Positions 44,245 through 52,952 of a stretch of 64,000 nt of DNA are shown here, piece by piece. Numbering within the stretch: the stretch's first letter is position 1; the number at the start of each line of letters is the position of its first letter. Below the pieces are notes generated by a model that saw only the letters and a program-made list of their open reading frames with translations, was not told the origin of the DNA and searched no databases. Made by a program: the position numbers and the translations under genes. This stretch comes from Bacteroidales bacterium (GTDB lineage Bacteria; Bacteroidota; Bacteroidia; Bacteroidales; GCA-2748055), in NCBI GenBank assembly GCA_023138875.1, contig JAGLOO010000022.1, forward strand, positions 1 to 64,000, given 5' to 3'.

Positions 44245-46404
44245 TTAGTTCACCACAATTCCTGATCTCAGCGTCTGCCCGTCTACCCGCAACATATACA
44301 TGCCTTTCGACAGATCTGAAACATCAATGGTTTCTCTTAACATGCCTCCGGTTGTAAATGCACTCAGACTAATCACCACCTGTCCTGCCAGGCTAAGAAC
44401 CTCAAGCGTGCACTCTGATGCCTCAAAAGGCATTTCCAGTGTGATCATGCCTGATGTTGGGTTGGGATAGATCCTAACCTTCATGCTGGAAAAATCTTCG
44501 AATCCCAAACCATAGAAGTCCTGGATCGTTATCGAATCTGTTTTTACAGGTCCACAATTCTGAGCATCATTCACCTCAATCACATAAACCCCAGAGTCAC
44601 CCGGACCAAACGTATACGTTCCGAAACCCTGTACAGTCCCATTAGGTTGAAGCGTGTATGTATATGGAGATGAACCCCCAGATGCAGCAACAACAATCGA
44701 CCCATCCGCATCATTGGTAATATCTGATGAACTTATCAACTCAAGCATCAAAGTATCAGGTTGAACAATAGATACTATAGGCCCAGGCTGCGCACAATTC
44801 TCTTTATCAATCACAACAACCGGATAATCCCCAGCTGGCAAATCCCCAAAATATGAAATATCAGGTTGATATGATAATCCATTGTCAATAGAATATTGGT
44901 ATGGCGATCCAAAACCACCGGTAGCAAAAATCTGTAATGAACCAGTAGAATCTCCATGGCAGGTTGTTATACTGTTGGGAAAAACGTTGTCCACTGATAA
45001 TGGTTTACAGCCAATTAGTCCAAGAATAATTTGAAATGTATTGTTCAATGTTGTGTAGTGATCATCTCCAATCTGTAATGAAGTTGAATTGGACCTGATA
45101 ATCGTATACAAAGTATCGTTTGTATGAATGGTTAATAATGCGTTTTCTATACTATTGGCTGTTCCACCTAAAGATGTGCTGGTCTGATAGTTGCCTGATT
45201 TATCAATGCTACCAGTAAACATGTCGTAATCGCCAATACCATTTGTATTAATTATTGTATTGCCCCATGTAATGGAGTTGGAAAAATGTCCATTCATAAA
45301 AAGAGAGCCCCCATAAAACTCACAGCTAGATAGTTTGTCATTTCCTTTTCCTCCATTTACGCTTATCCATTTAAGTACTCCATTCGAATCGAACTTCATC
45401 ATAAAGAAATCATAACCACCCGAGTTAGAATATAGCGCAGTTGTATCAGAGTCAATCCATTCCAAATCAAGAGTGAGGCTGTTGTAATGACCTGCCATAT
45501 ATATATTCCCATCCCCATCATGTGAAATGCATGTTGCAATCTCTTCTGAATCTCCCTGGATCCTTCTCATCCATAATAAGTCACCGGTTGCAGAAAATGT
45601 AAATAATATTGCATCAATTGAGTTGTTAAATGAATCAATCGTATCGTTTCCAATTACAATTGAATTACGAAAGGTGCCAGTAAAGACATATTGATCGTTA
45701 AAAATGGAGATGTTTTGAATCATTGAAGTTGCGTCATCAGATAAAGATCTTATTATTTTAGCCCACAATAATTCTGCGTTTTCTGATGATATTTTTGCAA
45801 AAAAACTATTATTAGAGGGAGTATCTGAAAAAATAGTTGTATCGGCAAAAATCGAAATACTATCTTTGAAAAACCCTGCAAGCAGAAGATTTCCATCCTT
45901 GTCTATAGTTAGATATGTAGCACTCTGTTGATCCGCTCCTGCTCCAATATTTCTGCACCAGAAAATTTCACCTTCAGAAGAGTACTTTGCGAGAAATATA
46001 TCATTCATTCCACTGCTTTCGATGGAATCACTCATTGAAAACTTAAGGGTTCCTGAAAATCCGCCGGTTATAATTATTTCATTATCATCTGTAACGACCA
46101 TGCCTCCATTGAAATCATCATCAAAAATGCCACCAAGTTGTTTTATCCATAAGGGATAACCTTCTCTGTGAAACTTACCAATGAAATAATCTCTTCCTCC
46201 GGTTGAAGAAGCTTCTATGCCATTATCTGCTAATATTGTTTCTTCGAAACAGCCAAAAATAAACAAGTTTAATTGAGCATCTACTTGGGATTCAATAACT
46301 GAAATATCATTATTGCTGTGAAGCCTGGTTGATCCAATCCAGGATTGAGTATATATTGATAAAGTAAATACTGTCAGGAGAATAAAAGTTGTAAATATTT
46401 TCAT
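44245..46404 (-). CDS. T9SS type A sorting-domain protein with SprB-like repeat
   Basis: About 719 residues from ATG 46404 (signal peptide IFTTFILLTVFTLSIYTQS). The frame is open further upstream without a signal. Residues about 30-450 hold repeated beta-propeller-like units (for example FIGKFHREGYPLWIKQLGG, FLAKYSSEGEIFWCRNIG) as in SBBP proteins. A SprB-like repeat follows (CHGDSTGSLQIFATGGFG, SPYQYSIDNG). The C-terminal sorting domain is clear: RIYPNPTSGMITLEM, LEVLSLAGQVV, and the KGMYMLRVDGQTLRSGIVVN end. It should be exported by the type IX system and attached to the surface. Its C-terminus is closely related to the next gene's. Confidence 0.88.
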   Translation of the reverse strand: MKIFTTFILLTVFTLSIYTQSWIGSTRLHSNNDISVIESQVDAQLNLFIFGCFEETILADNGIEASSTGGRDYFIGKFHREGYPLWIKQLGGIFDDDFNGGMVVTDDNEIIITGGFSGTLKFSMSDSIESSGMNDIFLAKYSSEGEIFWCRNIGAGADQQSATYLTIDKDGNLLLAGFFKDSISIFADTTIFSDTPSNNSFFAKISSENAELLWAKIIRSLSDDATSMIQNISIFNDQYVFTGTFRNSIVIGNDTIDSFNNSIDAILFTFSATGDLLWMRRIQGDSEEIATCISHDGDGNIYMAGHYNSLTLDLEWIDSDTTALYSNSGGYDFFMMKFDSNGVLKWISVNGGKGNDKLSSCEFYGGSLFMNGHFSNSITWGNTIINTNGIGDYDMFTGSIDKSGNYQTSTSLGGTANSIENALLTIHTNDTLYTIIRSNSTSLQIGDDHYTTLNNTFQIILGLIGCKPLSVDNVFPNSITTCHGDSTGSLQIFATGGFGSPYQYSIDNGLSYQPDISYFGDLPAGDYPVVVIDKENCAQPGPIVSIVQPDTLMLELISSSDITNDADGSIVVAASGGSSPYTYTLQPNGTVQGFGTYTFGPGDSGVYVIEVNDAQNCGPVKTDSITIQDFYGLGFEDFSSMKVRIYPNPTSGMITLEMPFEASECTLEVLSLAGQVVISLSAFTTGGMLRETIDVSDLSKGMYMLRVDGQTLRSGIVVN

Positions 46405-46523
46405 CTTTAGAATTAGATAAATCTTGTGTGAAATGTTTTGTAAAATTAGCCCAATTATCCGAATAAGAGGAGTAGCTTTCATTAGTAAATCAGATAGATC
46501 CCGTAAAAAAAATCATGTGGAAC

Positions 46524-46552
46524 AGAAAAAGCTCCGGGACAACCCCGGAGCT
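46524..46552 (-). terminator. rho-independent terminator after the second T9SS cargo gene
   Basis: A perfect 9-bp stem AGCTCCGGG / CCCGGAGCT with a 5-nt loop (46530-46552), followed on the minus strand by five T. It lies 48 bp past the stop at 46600. Confidence 0.85.
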
Positions 46553-46599
46553 CACACTAGCATAACTATTGCAAATTATTTTATATCTCTTTATTCAGA

Positions 46600-49491
46600 T
46601 CATTTCAGTACGATCCCAGACCGGAGCATTTTACCATCAATTCGCAACATATACATCCCCTTGGCAAGGCTTTGCAGATCAATTGATTCATTCAATTTCC
46701 CTCCGTTCGGATACACCCTGCGGCTTATTACCACTTGTCCTGTCAAACTTAATACCTCCAATGTGCATTCTGACTTATCGTATCGCATCTCGATAGTGAC
46801 AATTCCTGAAGACGGGTTGGGATAGACCATCGCATCCAATAGAGTAAAACCTTTGATTCCGGTATAATCTTTGATTTCAATAGGATCGGTTGCAACTGGA
46901 CCACAATTATGATCATCATTCACCTCTACCCAGTATGTCCCACTGTCACCTGTGATAAAAATAAAGTTGCCTATACCCTGTGAAAGGCCATCGGGATACA
47001 AGATATATTCATAGGGCTCAGTACCACCTTCAACCACCACCTCAATACTACCATCTGAATTGGAAGTAATGCTGTCTGAGGTTACACTCACAATCCTGAA
47101 CAATTCAGGTACAACTATTGTAACATCAATAGTATCAGATACACATAAGATATCATCTCTGACCAGAAGTCGGTAATTTCCAGGATTCACTCCGAGGAAT
47201 GCAGTGTCTGGCAAGTATACCATTCCACCATCGACAGAGAACCAATAGTTTCCGGATCCACCTGATGGGGAGCTAAATAGGATATCTCCCGTTTCTCCAA
47301 AGCACAAAGTATCTGAAAATGCATATTCAAACAAGATCTCCTCTGGCTGGTAGATAGTCGTATCAACAACTGCTGAAGCACATGCATTTACATCTGATAC
47401 AATGAGCTGGTAGTTTCCTCCGCCCAGGTTGAGGAAGAATGTGTCGGCCTGGTAGTTGGTGCCACCATCGATAGAGAATAAATAGTCACCGGTACCTCCT
47501 GATACATTCTTGAAATGGATTTCCGAATCCATTTCACCAAAACAGGTCAGGCTGTCATTGATCACATCAAATTCGAAGGCAAGCATAACAGGTGCAACCA
47601 AGGTGGTGTCGATGGCTTGTGTCTGACACCCGTTGGCATCTTCAACTATGATGCAGTAAACCCCGGCCGGTAAGTCCGTAAAGCTAGCATCCGGCTGAAA
47701 ATCTGTCCCACAATTGATGGAGTACTGGTAGGGTGATGTTCCTCCCAGAGGATCAGAAATGGTGATTGAACCAGTAGTGGCTGCATCGCAATCGGGATGT
47801 ACTACTACATAGGTGAACTGCAGAGAATCTGGTTGATTGAGGGTTTCCACGGAGGTCCCGATCATGCAGTTGGCATTGTCATAAACAGTAATATCATAAG
47901 TGCCAGCAGGGAAACCGGTCAATGTGGATGGGCTGAAAAATTTCCGGTTGATGACTGTATCCCCATTATCGAAAAACGCATCATAGGCGTGTCCATATTG
48001 TGGATTGGTGAACCCGCCGCTTGCAGTGACAGTGATCTCACCTGAATAATCATTGTAGCATAGCAGGTCACTGGACGATGTACTTAAACTACCACCCCCC
48101 AGACAGCCATAAGTGGCCAGGAAGATATCCGGGTCACCAGGACTGATGTTGCTGAATTGGACATCTTCAAAGTTAATGATCTCAGACCTGTAAACACCTG
48201 CAACGACAATCTCCCCGAGCTGGTTTAGGCCTAAGCGGTACCCCTGATCAGAATCCCTTGCAGGGTCACTGAATGCATTACGAGCATGAATCACATTTCC
48301 GTTTAGGTCATGCTCGATCAAGAGAATCTCCTTGGAAATCGGATTGGTGAGGGTATCGTTTCCGAAGTAATAATCACCGTTGTAATAGCCAGTTGAGATG
48401 AGCCGATCTGGCATGATCAGGACGTCCCAAAGACCATCTGCCCTATTCGATCCGTCAATGCTGTACCAATCCAGGTTCCCTGTTGAATTCAAATAGTTAA
48501 ATATGAAGAATTCATCGCTCCCGGTGGTCCTGATGATCTGTACCTTGTCAGCATCAGTTGAGTCAATTTGCATATCCAGGCTACCAGTTTTTCCAATAAG
48601 GTAAATATCATCCACTCCGTCGAACCTTACCGAATATCCAATATTTTCGCCGAATAGACTGGTTGTTTGCCTGACCCATTGCCCATTAAGGTTTTTATCA
48701 GTTTTATAGAGAAAGATATCTGAGGAAGGAGTTAAGCTGGAATTGGATAAAGAATCGATGTCGAGAAACAGGGAATCTCTGAAATATCCCGAAATCACAT
48801 AACCGTCTGTGGTGGGTGCAATACTGGTGGGAAGTCCAACATCCTTGAACCCAATCGTATTGTAGAGCAGGTGGTTACCACTCAGGTCGTAGGTGGATAC
48901 ATGTGTAAATTTACCAGCATAGCCTACACGAGCAACATCATAAATAACTGAATCTACAGCAAAGCCGGAAATGATGATCTTGTCATTGTCAATGGCCATG
49001 GTCTCGGACCGCTGGTTTTTGGGTCCTCCGGCAACAATCTTGACCCAGTTTAGTGTTCCGTCGGGATCATAGTTCGCCAGGAAAGCATCTGCATTGGTAG
49101 TGGTAATGGAAGTTGTAGCATCAAAAAACACAGTTCCGTTTACAGCTCCCGAAATATAAATAGAATTATCAGGTCCAATTTCGACTCCGCCGGGTAGATC
49201 GGGGAAATTGCCTCCAAATCCTTTGAGCCATGCATGGGTCCCGTCACTGTTGATCTTCAGAAGGAAGATATCAAAGCTTCCGTTGGAAACAATGGATCCG
49301 GCTGTCGAGATGATATTGGTATCAAACCAGCCTGTTAAATACGAGTCTCCATTGCTGTCAATTGACAAATCAGTAATGATCACATCACCGTTGCCGACAA
49401 CATTGGTTGCATCAAGCCAGCTTCCCTGTCCAAAGCTAGCGGTTGGAGTTAGCAACAAGGCAAGGCTTATTCCGAATAGTAGATTTTTCAT
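46600..49491 (-). CDS. large T9SS type A sorting-domain protein with several SprB-like repeats
   Basis: About 963 residues from ATG 49491 (signal peptide NLLFGISLALLLTPTASFGQ). The N-terminal half has propeller-like units (FLLKINSDGTHAWLKGFGG, FLANYDPDGTLNWVKIV). From about residue 520 come four or five SprB-like repeats, each starting with CYND/CDAA/CFGE and containing GG.SPYQYSI/GGSGNYWFSV. The Por sorting domain is at the end (VYPNPSSGIVTIEM, LEVLSLTGQVVI, KGMYMLRIDGKMLRSG). SprB repeats are found in gliding adhesins of Flavobacteriia; the ligand is unknown. A paralogue follows directly downstream. Confidence 0.88.
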   Translation of the reverse strand: MKNLLFGISLALLLTPTASFGQGSWLDATNVVGNGDVIITDLSIDSNGDSYLTGWFDTNIISTAGSIVSNGSFDIFLLKINSDGTHAWLKGFGGNFPDLPGGVEIGPDNSIYISGAVNGTVFFDATTSITTTNADAFLANYDPDGTLNWVKIVAGGPKNQRSETMAIDNDKIIISGFAVDSVIYDVARVGYAGKFTHVSTYDLSGNHLLYNTIGFKDVGLPTSIAPTTDGYVISGYFRDSLFLDIDSLSNSSLTPSSDIFLYKTDKNLNGQWVRQTTSLFGENIGYSVRFDGVDDIYLIGKTGSLDMQIDSTDADKVQIIRTTGSDEFFIFNYLNSTGNLDWYSIDGSNRADGLWDVLIMPDRLISTGYYNGDYYFGNDTLTNPISKEILLIEHDLNGNVIHARNAFSDPARDSDQGYRLGLNQLGEIVVAGVYRSEIINFEDVQFSNISPGDPDIFLATYGCLGGGSLSTSSSDLLCYNDYSGEITVTASGGFTNPQYGHAYDAFFDNGDTVINRKFFSPSTLTGFPAGTYDITVYDNANCMIGTSVETLNQPDSLQFTYVVVHPDCDAATTGSITISDPLGGTSPYQYSINCGTDFQPDASFTDLPAGVYCIIVEDANGCQTQAIDTTLVAPVMLAFEFDVINDSLTCFGEMDSEIHFKNVSGGTGDYLFSIDGGTNYQADTFFLNLGGGNYQLIVSDVNACASAVVDTTIYQPEEILFEYAFSDTLCFGETGDILFSSPSGGSGNYWFSVDGGMVYLPDTAFLGVNPGNYRLLVRDDILCVSDTIDVTIVVPELFRIVSVTSDSITSNSDGSIEVVVEGGTEPYEYILYPDGLSQGIGNFIFITGDSGTYWVEVNDDHNCGPVATDPIEIKDYTGIKGFTLLDAMVYPNPSSGIVTIEMRYDKSECTLEVLSLTGQVVISRRVYPNGGKLNESIDLQSLAKGMYMLRIDGKMLRSGIVLK

Positions 49492-49549
49492 TTTATTAAA
49501 CTTTAATTCAATTAAAATTATAAAAAAATATGCTATCAGCAGCAAATGT

Positions 49550-49565
49550 GTATATTTAAATATAC
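49550..49565. promoter_or_regulatory. 16-bp perfect palindrome upstream of the lasso cyclase gene
   Basis: GTATATTTAAATATAC equals its own reverse complement. It lies 33 bp before the cyclase ATG in the gap between the divergent T9SS and lasso genes. It could be an operator, but the region is A+T-rich and chance is possible. Confidence 0.35.
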
Positions 49566-49598
49566 GCGATCAATCATCATATAGTTGCAGAAGAGTAT

Positions 49599-51296
49599 AT
49601 GGACCATATTAAATATTCGGGAATAATTAATATGAATCGGGATTGCATCCCCAACGATTTGTATCTATTGTTCAAAGATGTTGCTTCTGATCCCTTGTTC
49701 ACAGAAAAACTCTATTTATCAAACAGACAATTAGTTAGATTTAGAAGTAAGGAATATCTCCTTCTATTGGATGGTATAATCTATGAATTTGATCATCAGC
49801 TATTTTCAGAAGATCAATACTCCCTTTTGATAGATCATTTTTCGAAGGATCTGGAAAGAACCTTGCGATTGATCAAAGGAGAATTTACTTTATTTTTTCT
49901 TGATCTGACGTCAGGTAGGGTAATAATTGCTACCGCTGAATCCGGGAATGCAGCATTCCTCTTCAGGAGGTCGGGAGAATTTTTGATATTCAGCAATTCG
50001 CTTACGGAGATCCTGAAGCCGGACCTTGGTTCAAAGGAGATCAATTTCCAGAGAATTCATGATATTATGACTGGAAGCAGACTCGGATCAGAAGAAACAT
50101 GTTATTCAGATATAATACGATTATTGCCTGGATATTATCTTACATGCAAGAATAAAAGTATAACGATCAATGGATATACCAGTCTTTTTTCTATAGATAG
50201 ACATCATCAATTGTGTGCGGATCCTTATATTCAATTCAGAGAGATCTTTGATCAGGCCGTAAGAATCCGTTTAATGGGTAATCGAATTGGCAGCGCACTT
50301 TCCTCAGGAAAGGACTCGACGGCTGTTACGGCTATGGCAGCCTCAGCTCTCAGGGAAGACCAGAAACTATACGGGTATACCTTCAAGCCGGGACTTCTTC
50401 CAGTAAAACTTTTATCGGACAACCGATATAATGAAACGGTGCTTCTGAAAAGCTTCTTCAAGAGGTATCCGAAGGTAATCAGCAATGAAGTGGAGCCTGG
50501 TCCAGGATCGATCCTGGATAGCTTGGAAAGATCAATTGAGATATACGGCGAACCAGTGTATGGAGCTTCCAATCAATTCTGGGTACAGCACATGCACAAC
50601 ATGCTCAGGGAGGATGGTTGCAGTTCGATGCTGACTGGTCAGGGTGGGAACTACAGCATCTCATGGCCTCCCCCGGAACTGGTAGCCAGGAAGAGAAAGC
50701 TGAACCAGGGAATCATCAAGGCGTTGCTCTGGACCTCCTCTTCGAGTCAAAAGATCCCTTATGTTTCAACAGGGTTCTTAAATGAGGTGAAAGATAATGG
50801 ATTTTCGGAATTAGTTAAAGCAACAGACCTGCAGGACCTGCAACCAATTTTCTTAAAAAACAGTATATCATACACCGGGTTCCTTCAAAAGCAGGTTTCA
50901 TTGTACCACGGGTTTCATATAACGGATCCAACGGTCGATAAGGATCTGGTTGAGTTTTGTTTATCACTACCGCTTGAGGCTTACCATAATTCGTCAGGTT
51001 CCAGAAATCTTATCACATGTGGAATGCGGGATATGTTGCCTGGGGAAATCCTGAATAATCCAGTTAGAAGTATTCAAGCTTCTGATATTCAGTTCAGGGT
51101 TCACCGGGAGCGAGATCAGCTATTTGAAAGGCTTGTATTTTTAAATAAGAATAAATTAGTTACTTTTGTTTTAGAAATGGACAGATTAGTAGGAGATTGG
51201 GAATCTTTAGACTTTCTTCGGATGAAGAGGAAAAAATTGAACCATCTATTAAGAATATTAATGATTGGAATATTTCTGTCTCAATTTGAAGATTAG
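49599..51296 (+). CDS. lasso peptide cyclase, asparagine-synthetase-like (C protein)
   Basis: A 565-residue asparagine-synthetase-B homologue that would adenylate the ring Asp and form the isopeptide bond with the core N-terminus. The N-terminal glutaminase-like fold is present (GEFTLFFLDLTSGRVIIATA), but the catalytic Cys2 of true glutamine amidotransferases is absent, as usual in lasso cyclases. The ATP pyrophosphatase motif is SSGKDST at residues 235-241; DNRYNET and LTGQGGNYSISW follow. It sits immediately before the precursor gene (2-bp gap). A true asparagine synthetase is very unlikely given the context and missing Cys2. Confidence 0.88.
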   Translation: MDHIKYSGIINMNRDCIPNDLYLLFKDVASDPLFTEKLYLSNRQLVRFRSKEYLLLLDGIIYEFDHQLFSEDQYSLLIDHFSKDLERTLRLIKGEFTLFFLDLTSGRVIIATAESGNAAFLFRRSGEFLIFSNSLTEILKPDLGSKEINFQRIHDIMTGSRLGSEETCYSDIIRLLPGYYLTCKNKSITINGYTSLFSIDRHHQLCADPYIQFREIFDQAVRIRLMGNRIGSALSSGKDSTAVTAMAASALREDQKLYGYTFKPGLLPVKLLSDNRYNETVLLKSFFKRYPKVISNEVEPGPGSILDSLERSIEIYGEPVYGASNQFWVQHMHNMLREDGCSSMLTGQGGNYSISWPPPELVARKRKLNQGIIKALLWTSSSSQKIPYVSTGFLNEVKDNGFSELVKATDLQDLQPIFLKNSISYTGFLQKQVSLYHGFHITDPTVDKDLVEFCLSLPLEAYHNSSGSRNLITCGMRDMLPGEILNNPVRSIQASDIQFRVHRERDQLFERLVFLNKNKLVTFVLEMDRLVGDWESLDFLRMKRKKLNHLLRILMIGIFLSQFED

Positions 51297-51298
51297 TA

Positions 51299-51430
51299 AT
51301 GGCTGACCGCAAGAAAAAGCTTACTTGGAAAAAACCTAAAATTCTCTTTCAATTGCCATTTGAGAACACGGCAGCCGGTAATCCCGGTGGTGGAGATGAT
51401 TATGTTACCTTTGGATACAGCGAGTCCTGA
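51299..51430 (+). CDS. lasso peptide precursor (A peptide), 43 residues
   Basis: A short gene starting two bases after the cyclase stop. Leader residues 1-25 include LTWKKPKIL, a W-x-x-P-x-I form of the YxxPxL motif bound by B1 proteins, and Thr24, the conserved -2 Thr for B2 cleavage. The predicted core is residues 26-43, AGNPGGGDDYVTFGYSES. Ala1 would be joined to Asp8 or Asp9, giving an 8- or 9-residue ring; paeninodin, also starting Ala-Gly, uses Asp9. The core ends in Ser and contains Tyr10 and Tyr15. Its last 26 bp overlap the convergent B2 gene. It is below usual gene-calling length. Confidence 0.87.
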   Translation: MADRKKKLTWKKPKILFQLPFENTAAGNPGGGDDYVTFGYSES

Positions 51431-51821
51431 TTAATTCAGTATACCCGGATACCGGACCCCCAATAATCGTACGATCTTTGATTTCCACCCATGCATGGGT
51501 GCTAAATTGGTCCTGTTCTTTTTTGACTCCTAATCGGAAGTCGGAAGCAATCCCCTGCTTTTTCAAAGTTTGGAGAACGATCAGCGCCTCCATCAAGCAC
51601 TTTCTTTTTTTTAAGAAAAGTGGCGAGATTTTATGCACCCCCTTTACGACTTTTCTCACCCGTATCCATTCTTCGGGGCTTAATTGCTCTGTACTATGAT
51701 TTTTACTGGTAATAGATTCAATATAGTTTGATGGTTGTGTAAACACTACGCGTAATACGGTTTTACCCCAGTTCAGGATAATCTTGAGGAAAAGATCAGA
51801 ATTTTCTTTAGTCAGTTTCAT
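51405..51821 (-). CDS. lasso peptide B2 protein (transglutaminase-like leader peptidase)
   Basis: A 138-residue cysteine protease of the McjB C-terminal type that removes the leader. Seen: Cys75 in KKRKCLMEALIVLQTL, the FRLGVKK segment and His109 in STHAWVEIKD; Asp116 is the likely third member. This matches the stand-alone B2 family of split-B lasso clusters. It starts inside the PqqD-like gene (14-bp overlap), and its stop lies inside the antisense strand of the precursor core, so the last codons of both genes constrain each other. Confidence 0.9.
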   Translation of the reverse strand: MKLTKENSDLFLKIILNWGKTVLRVVFTQPSNYIESITSKNHSTEQLSPEEWIRVRKVVKGVHKISPLFLKKRKCLMEALIVLQTLKKQGIASDFRLGVKKEQDQFSTHAWVEIKDRTIIGGPVSGYTELIRTRCIQR

Positions 51822-52095
51822 CTATCTCGAGGATAAGATCTTTAGAGTGTAATGCTGAAATATACTCTATCACATCTGCGCGAATGGTTTTTTCAGTTCC
51901 TGAGTATGTTTCAACCAATTCCGTGATCAAGTCTGATACCTTTACAGGATGGTCAAGCATTTTCCAAAGAACTGTTCCTATATCATTCAGTCCGAAATAC
52001 TCACCACTTTTAATACCCAGAATAACCGCTTCATTATCAACGGTAGACATCATTAATTCTCTGGATTTACATACAACACTGGATTCTGTAATCAT
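51808..52095 (-). CDS. lasso peptide B1 protein (PqqD-like RRE)
   Basis: A 95-residue PqqD-fold protein that binds the leader and presents it to B2 and probably to the modifying enzymes. Seen: AVILGIKSGEYFGLNDIGTVLWKML split by the family-typical YFGLN and GTVLW (about 25-47), then VSDLITELVETYSG and VIEYISALHSKDLI. Length and order match stand-alone recognition elements of lasso clusters. It overlaps the sulfotransferase gene by 4 bp (ATGA) and B2 by 14 bp. Confidence 0.9.
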   Translation of the reverse strand: MITESSVVCKSRELMMSTVDNEAVILGIKSGEYFGLNDIGTVLWKMLDHPVKVSDLITELVETYSGTEKTIRADVIEYISALHSKDLILEIDETD

Positions 52096-52952
52096 CGTTT
52101 GAATAGTTGATAACCAAATCTTTTCATGATGGCATGATGATGCTCATCGATGCTATTTGTCTGTTTAACGTTCAGGTGATCCCGGTACACATCTTTCTTC
52201 CCCTCCCTAAAAAATGAAGTGGACTGGATAGGCTTTTCCCTAAAGCCATAAGCATTTTCCAATTCCTGAAGATGAGCAAAATCACTCGCTTTAATTGCCT
52301 TATCCAGGGTTTCATTGTTATATGGAATATCTAATGTACTTAATATTCTCTTAAATTCCTTCCTGCAATCCTCAAGCAATTGTTCAAATCTTACGAAGGT
52401 GACCGGGAGGATTTCCTGATCCAGCCAGCTACAAACGTGGTTACTCCAGCTACCCAGGTGCTGGGAAACCTGGTGTTTGAGTTCGTTTTCATTATTTGAT
52501 ATTGAAAATTGTGGGTCATTAAGCTGTTGGATAGTCTCGTTAAAAGATTTTCCAGAGTGAAATGAGTATGAAACTGCGATGTCCAGTGGATTTCTTATGA
52601 TATAGACCACAGATCTGGTTACTTCTACTGGAAATATCGGATTTCCACTGGAATCGTATCCAAATGCATCATGGACTTTAAAAACACGCATGTCAGCAGA
52701 CTGTTTTGATATCTCCCTGTAAACATCCGGTCTGAGATCCCATATCTCCGATTCTGTCAGATCAGAACTGCTCACACCCAGGTACTGGTCCAACAGTATC
52801 CTGTTACTTGCAATGGGTATATCGCTCAGTATTGGAATTCCCTCCTCGTTTTCTTTGATTCCAAGCATATACTGAAGAAAGATCCTGACCCAGGTGTTTC
52901 CTGACTTTGGATAAGAAACCAACCAGATGATATTTTTTTTAGGTTCCTTCAA
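52092..52952 (-). CDS. PAPS-dependent sulfotransferase of the lasso cluster
   Basis: A 286-residue cytosolic sulfotransferase. The 5'-phosphosulfate loop YPKSGNTWVRIF (about 14-25) and the 3'-phosphate site VVYIIRNPLDIAVSYSFH (about 115-132, with Arg and Ser) are both intact; the C-terminal FFREGKKDVYRDHL corresponds to the last PAPS-contacting RKGxxGDW-like region, here divergent. It would move a sulfo group to a hydroxyl, and the cluster places the acceptor on the peptide (Tyr, Ser or Thr) or on another added group. It overlaps both flanking genes by 4 bp, so it is tightly co-expressed with the kinase and B1. Confidence 0.88.
   Translation of the reverse strand: MKEPKKNIIWLVSYPKSGNTWVRIFLQYMLGIKENEEGIPILSDIPIASNRILLDQYLGVSSSDLTESEIWDLRPDVYREISKQSADMRVFKVHDAFGYDSSGNPIFPVEVTRSVVYIIRNPLDIAVSYSFHSGKSFNETIQQLNDPQFSISNNENELKHQVSQHLGSWSNHVCSWLDQEILPVTFVRFEQLLEDCRKEFKRILSTLDIPYNNETLDKAIKASDFAHLQELENAYGFREKPIQSTSFFREGKKDVYRDHLNVKQTNSIDEHHHAIMKRFGYQLFKR

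Noticed and set aside
49599-51296. Reading the cyclase as a true asparagine synthetase
   Set aside because: No Cys2 for glutamine hydrolysis, and it directly abuts a lasso precursor with B1/B2 genes nearby.
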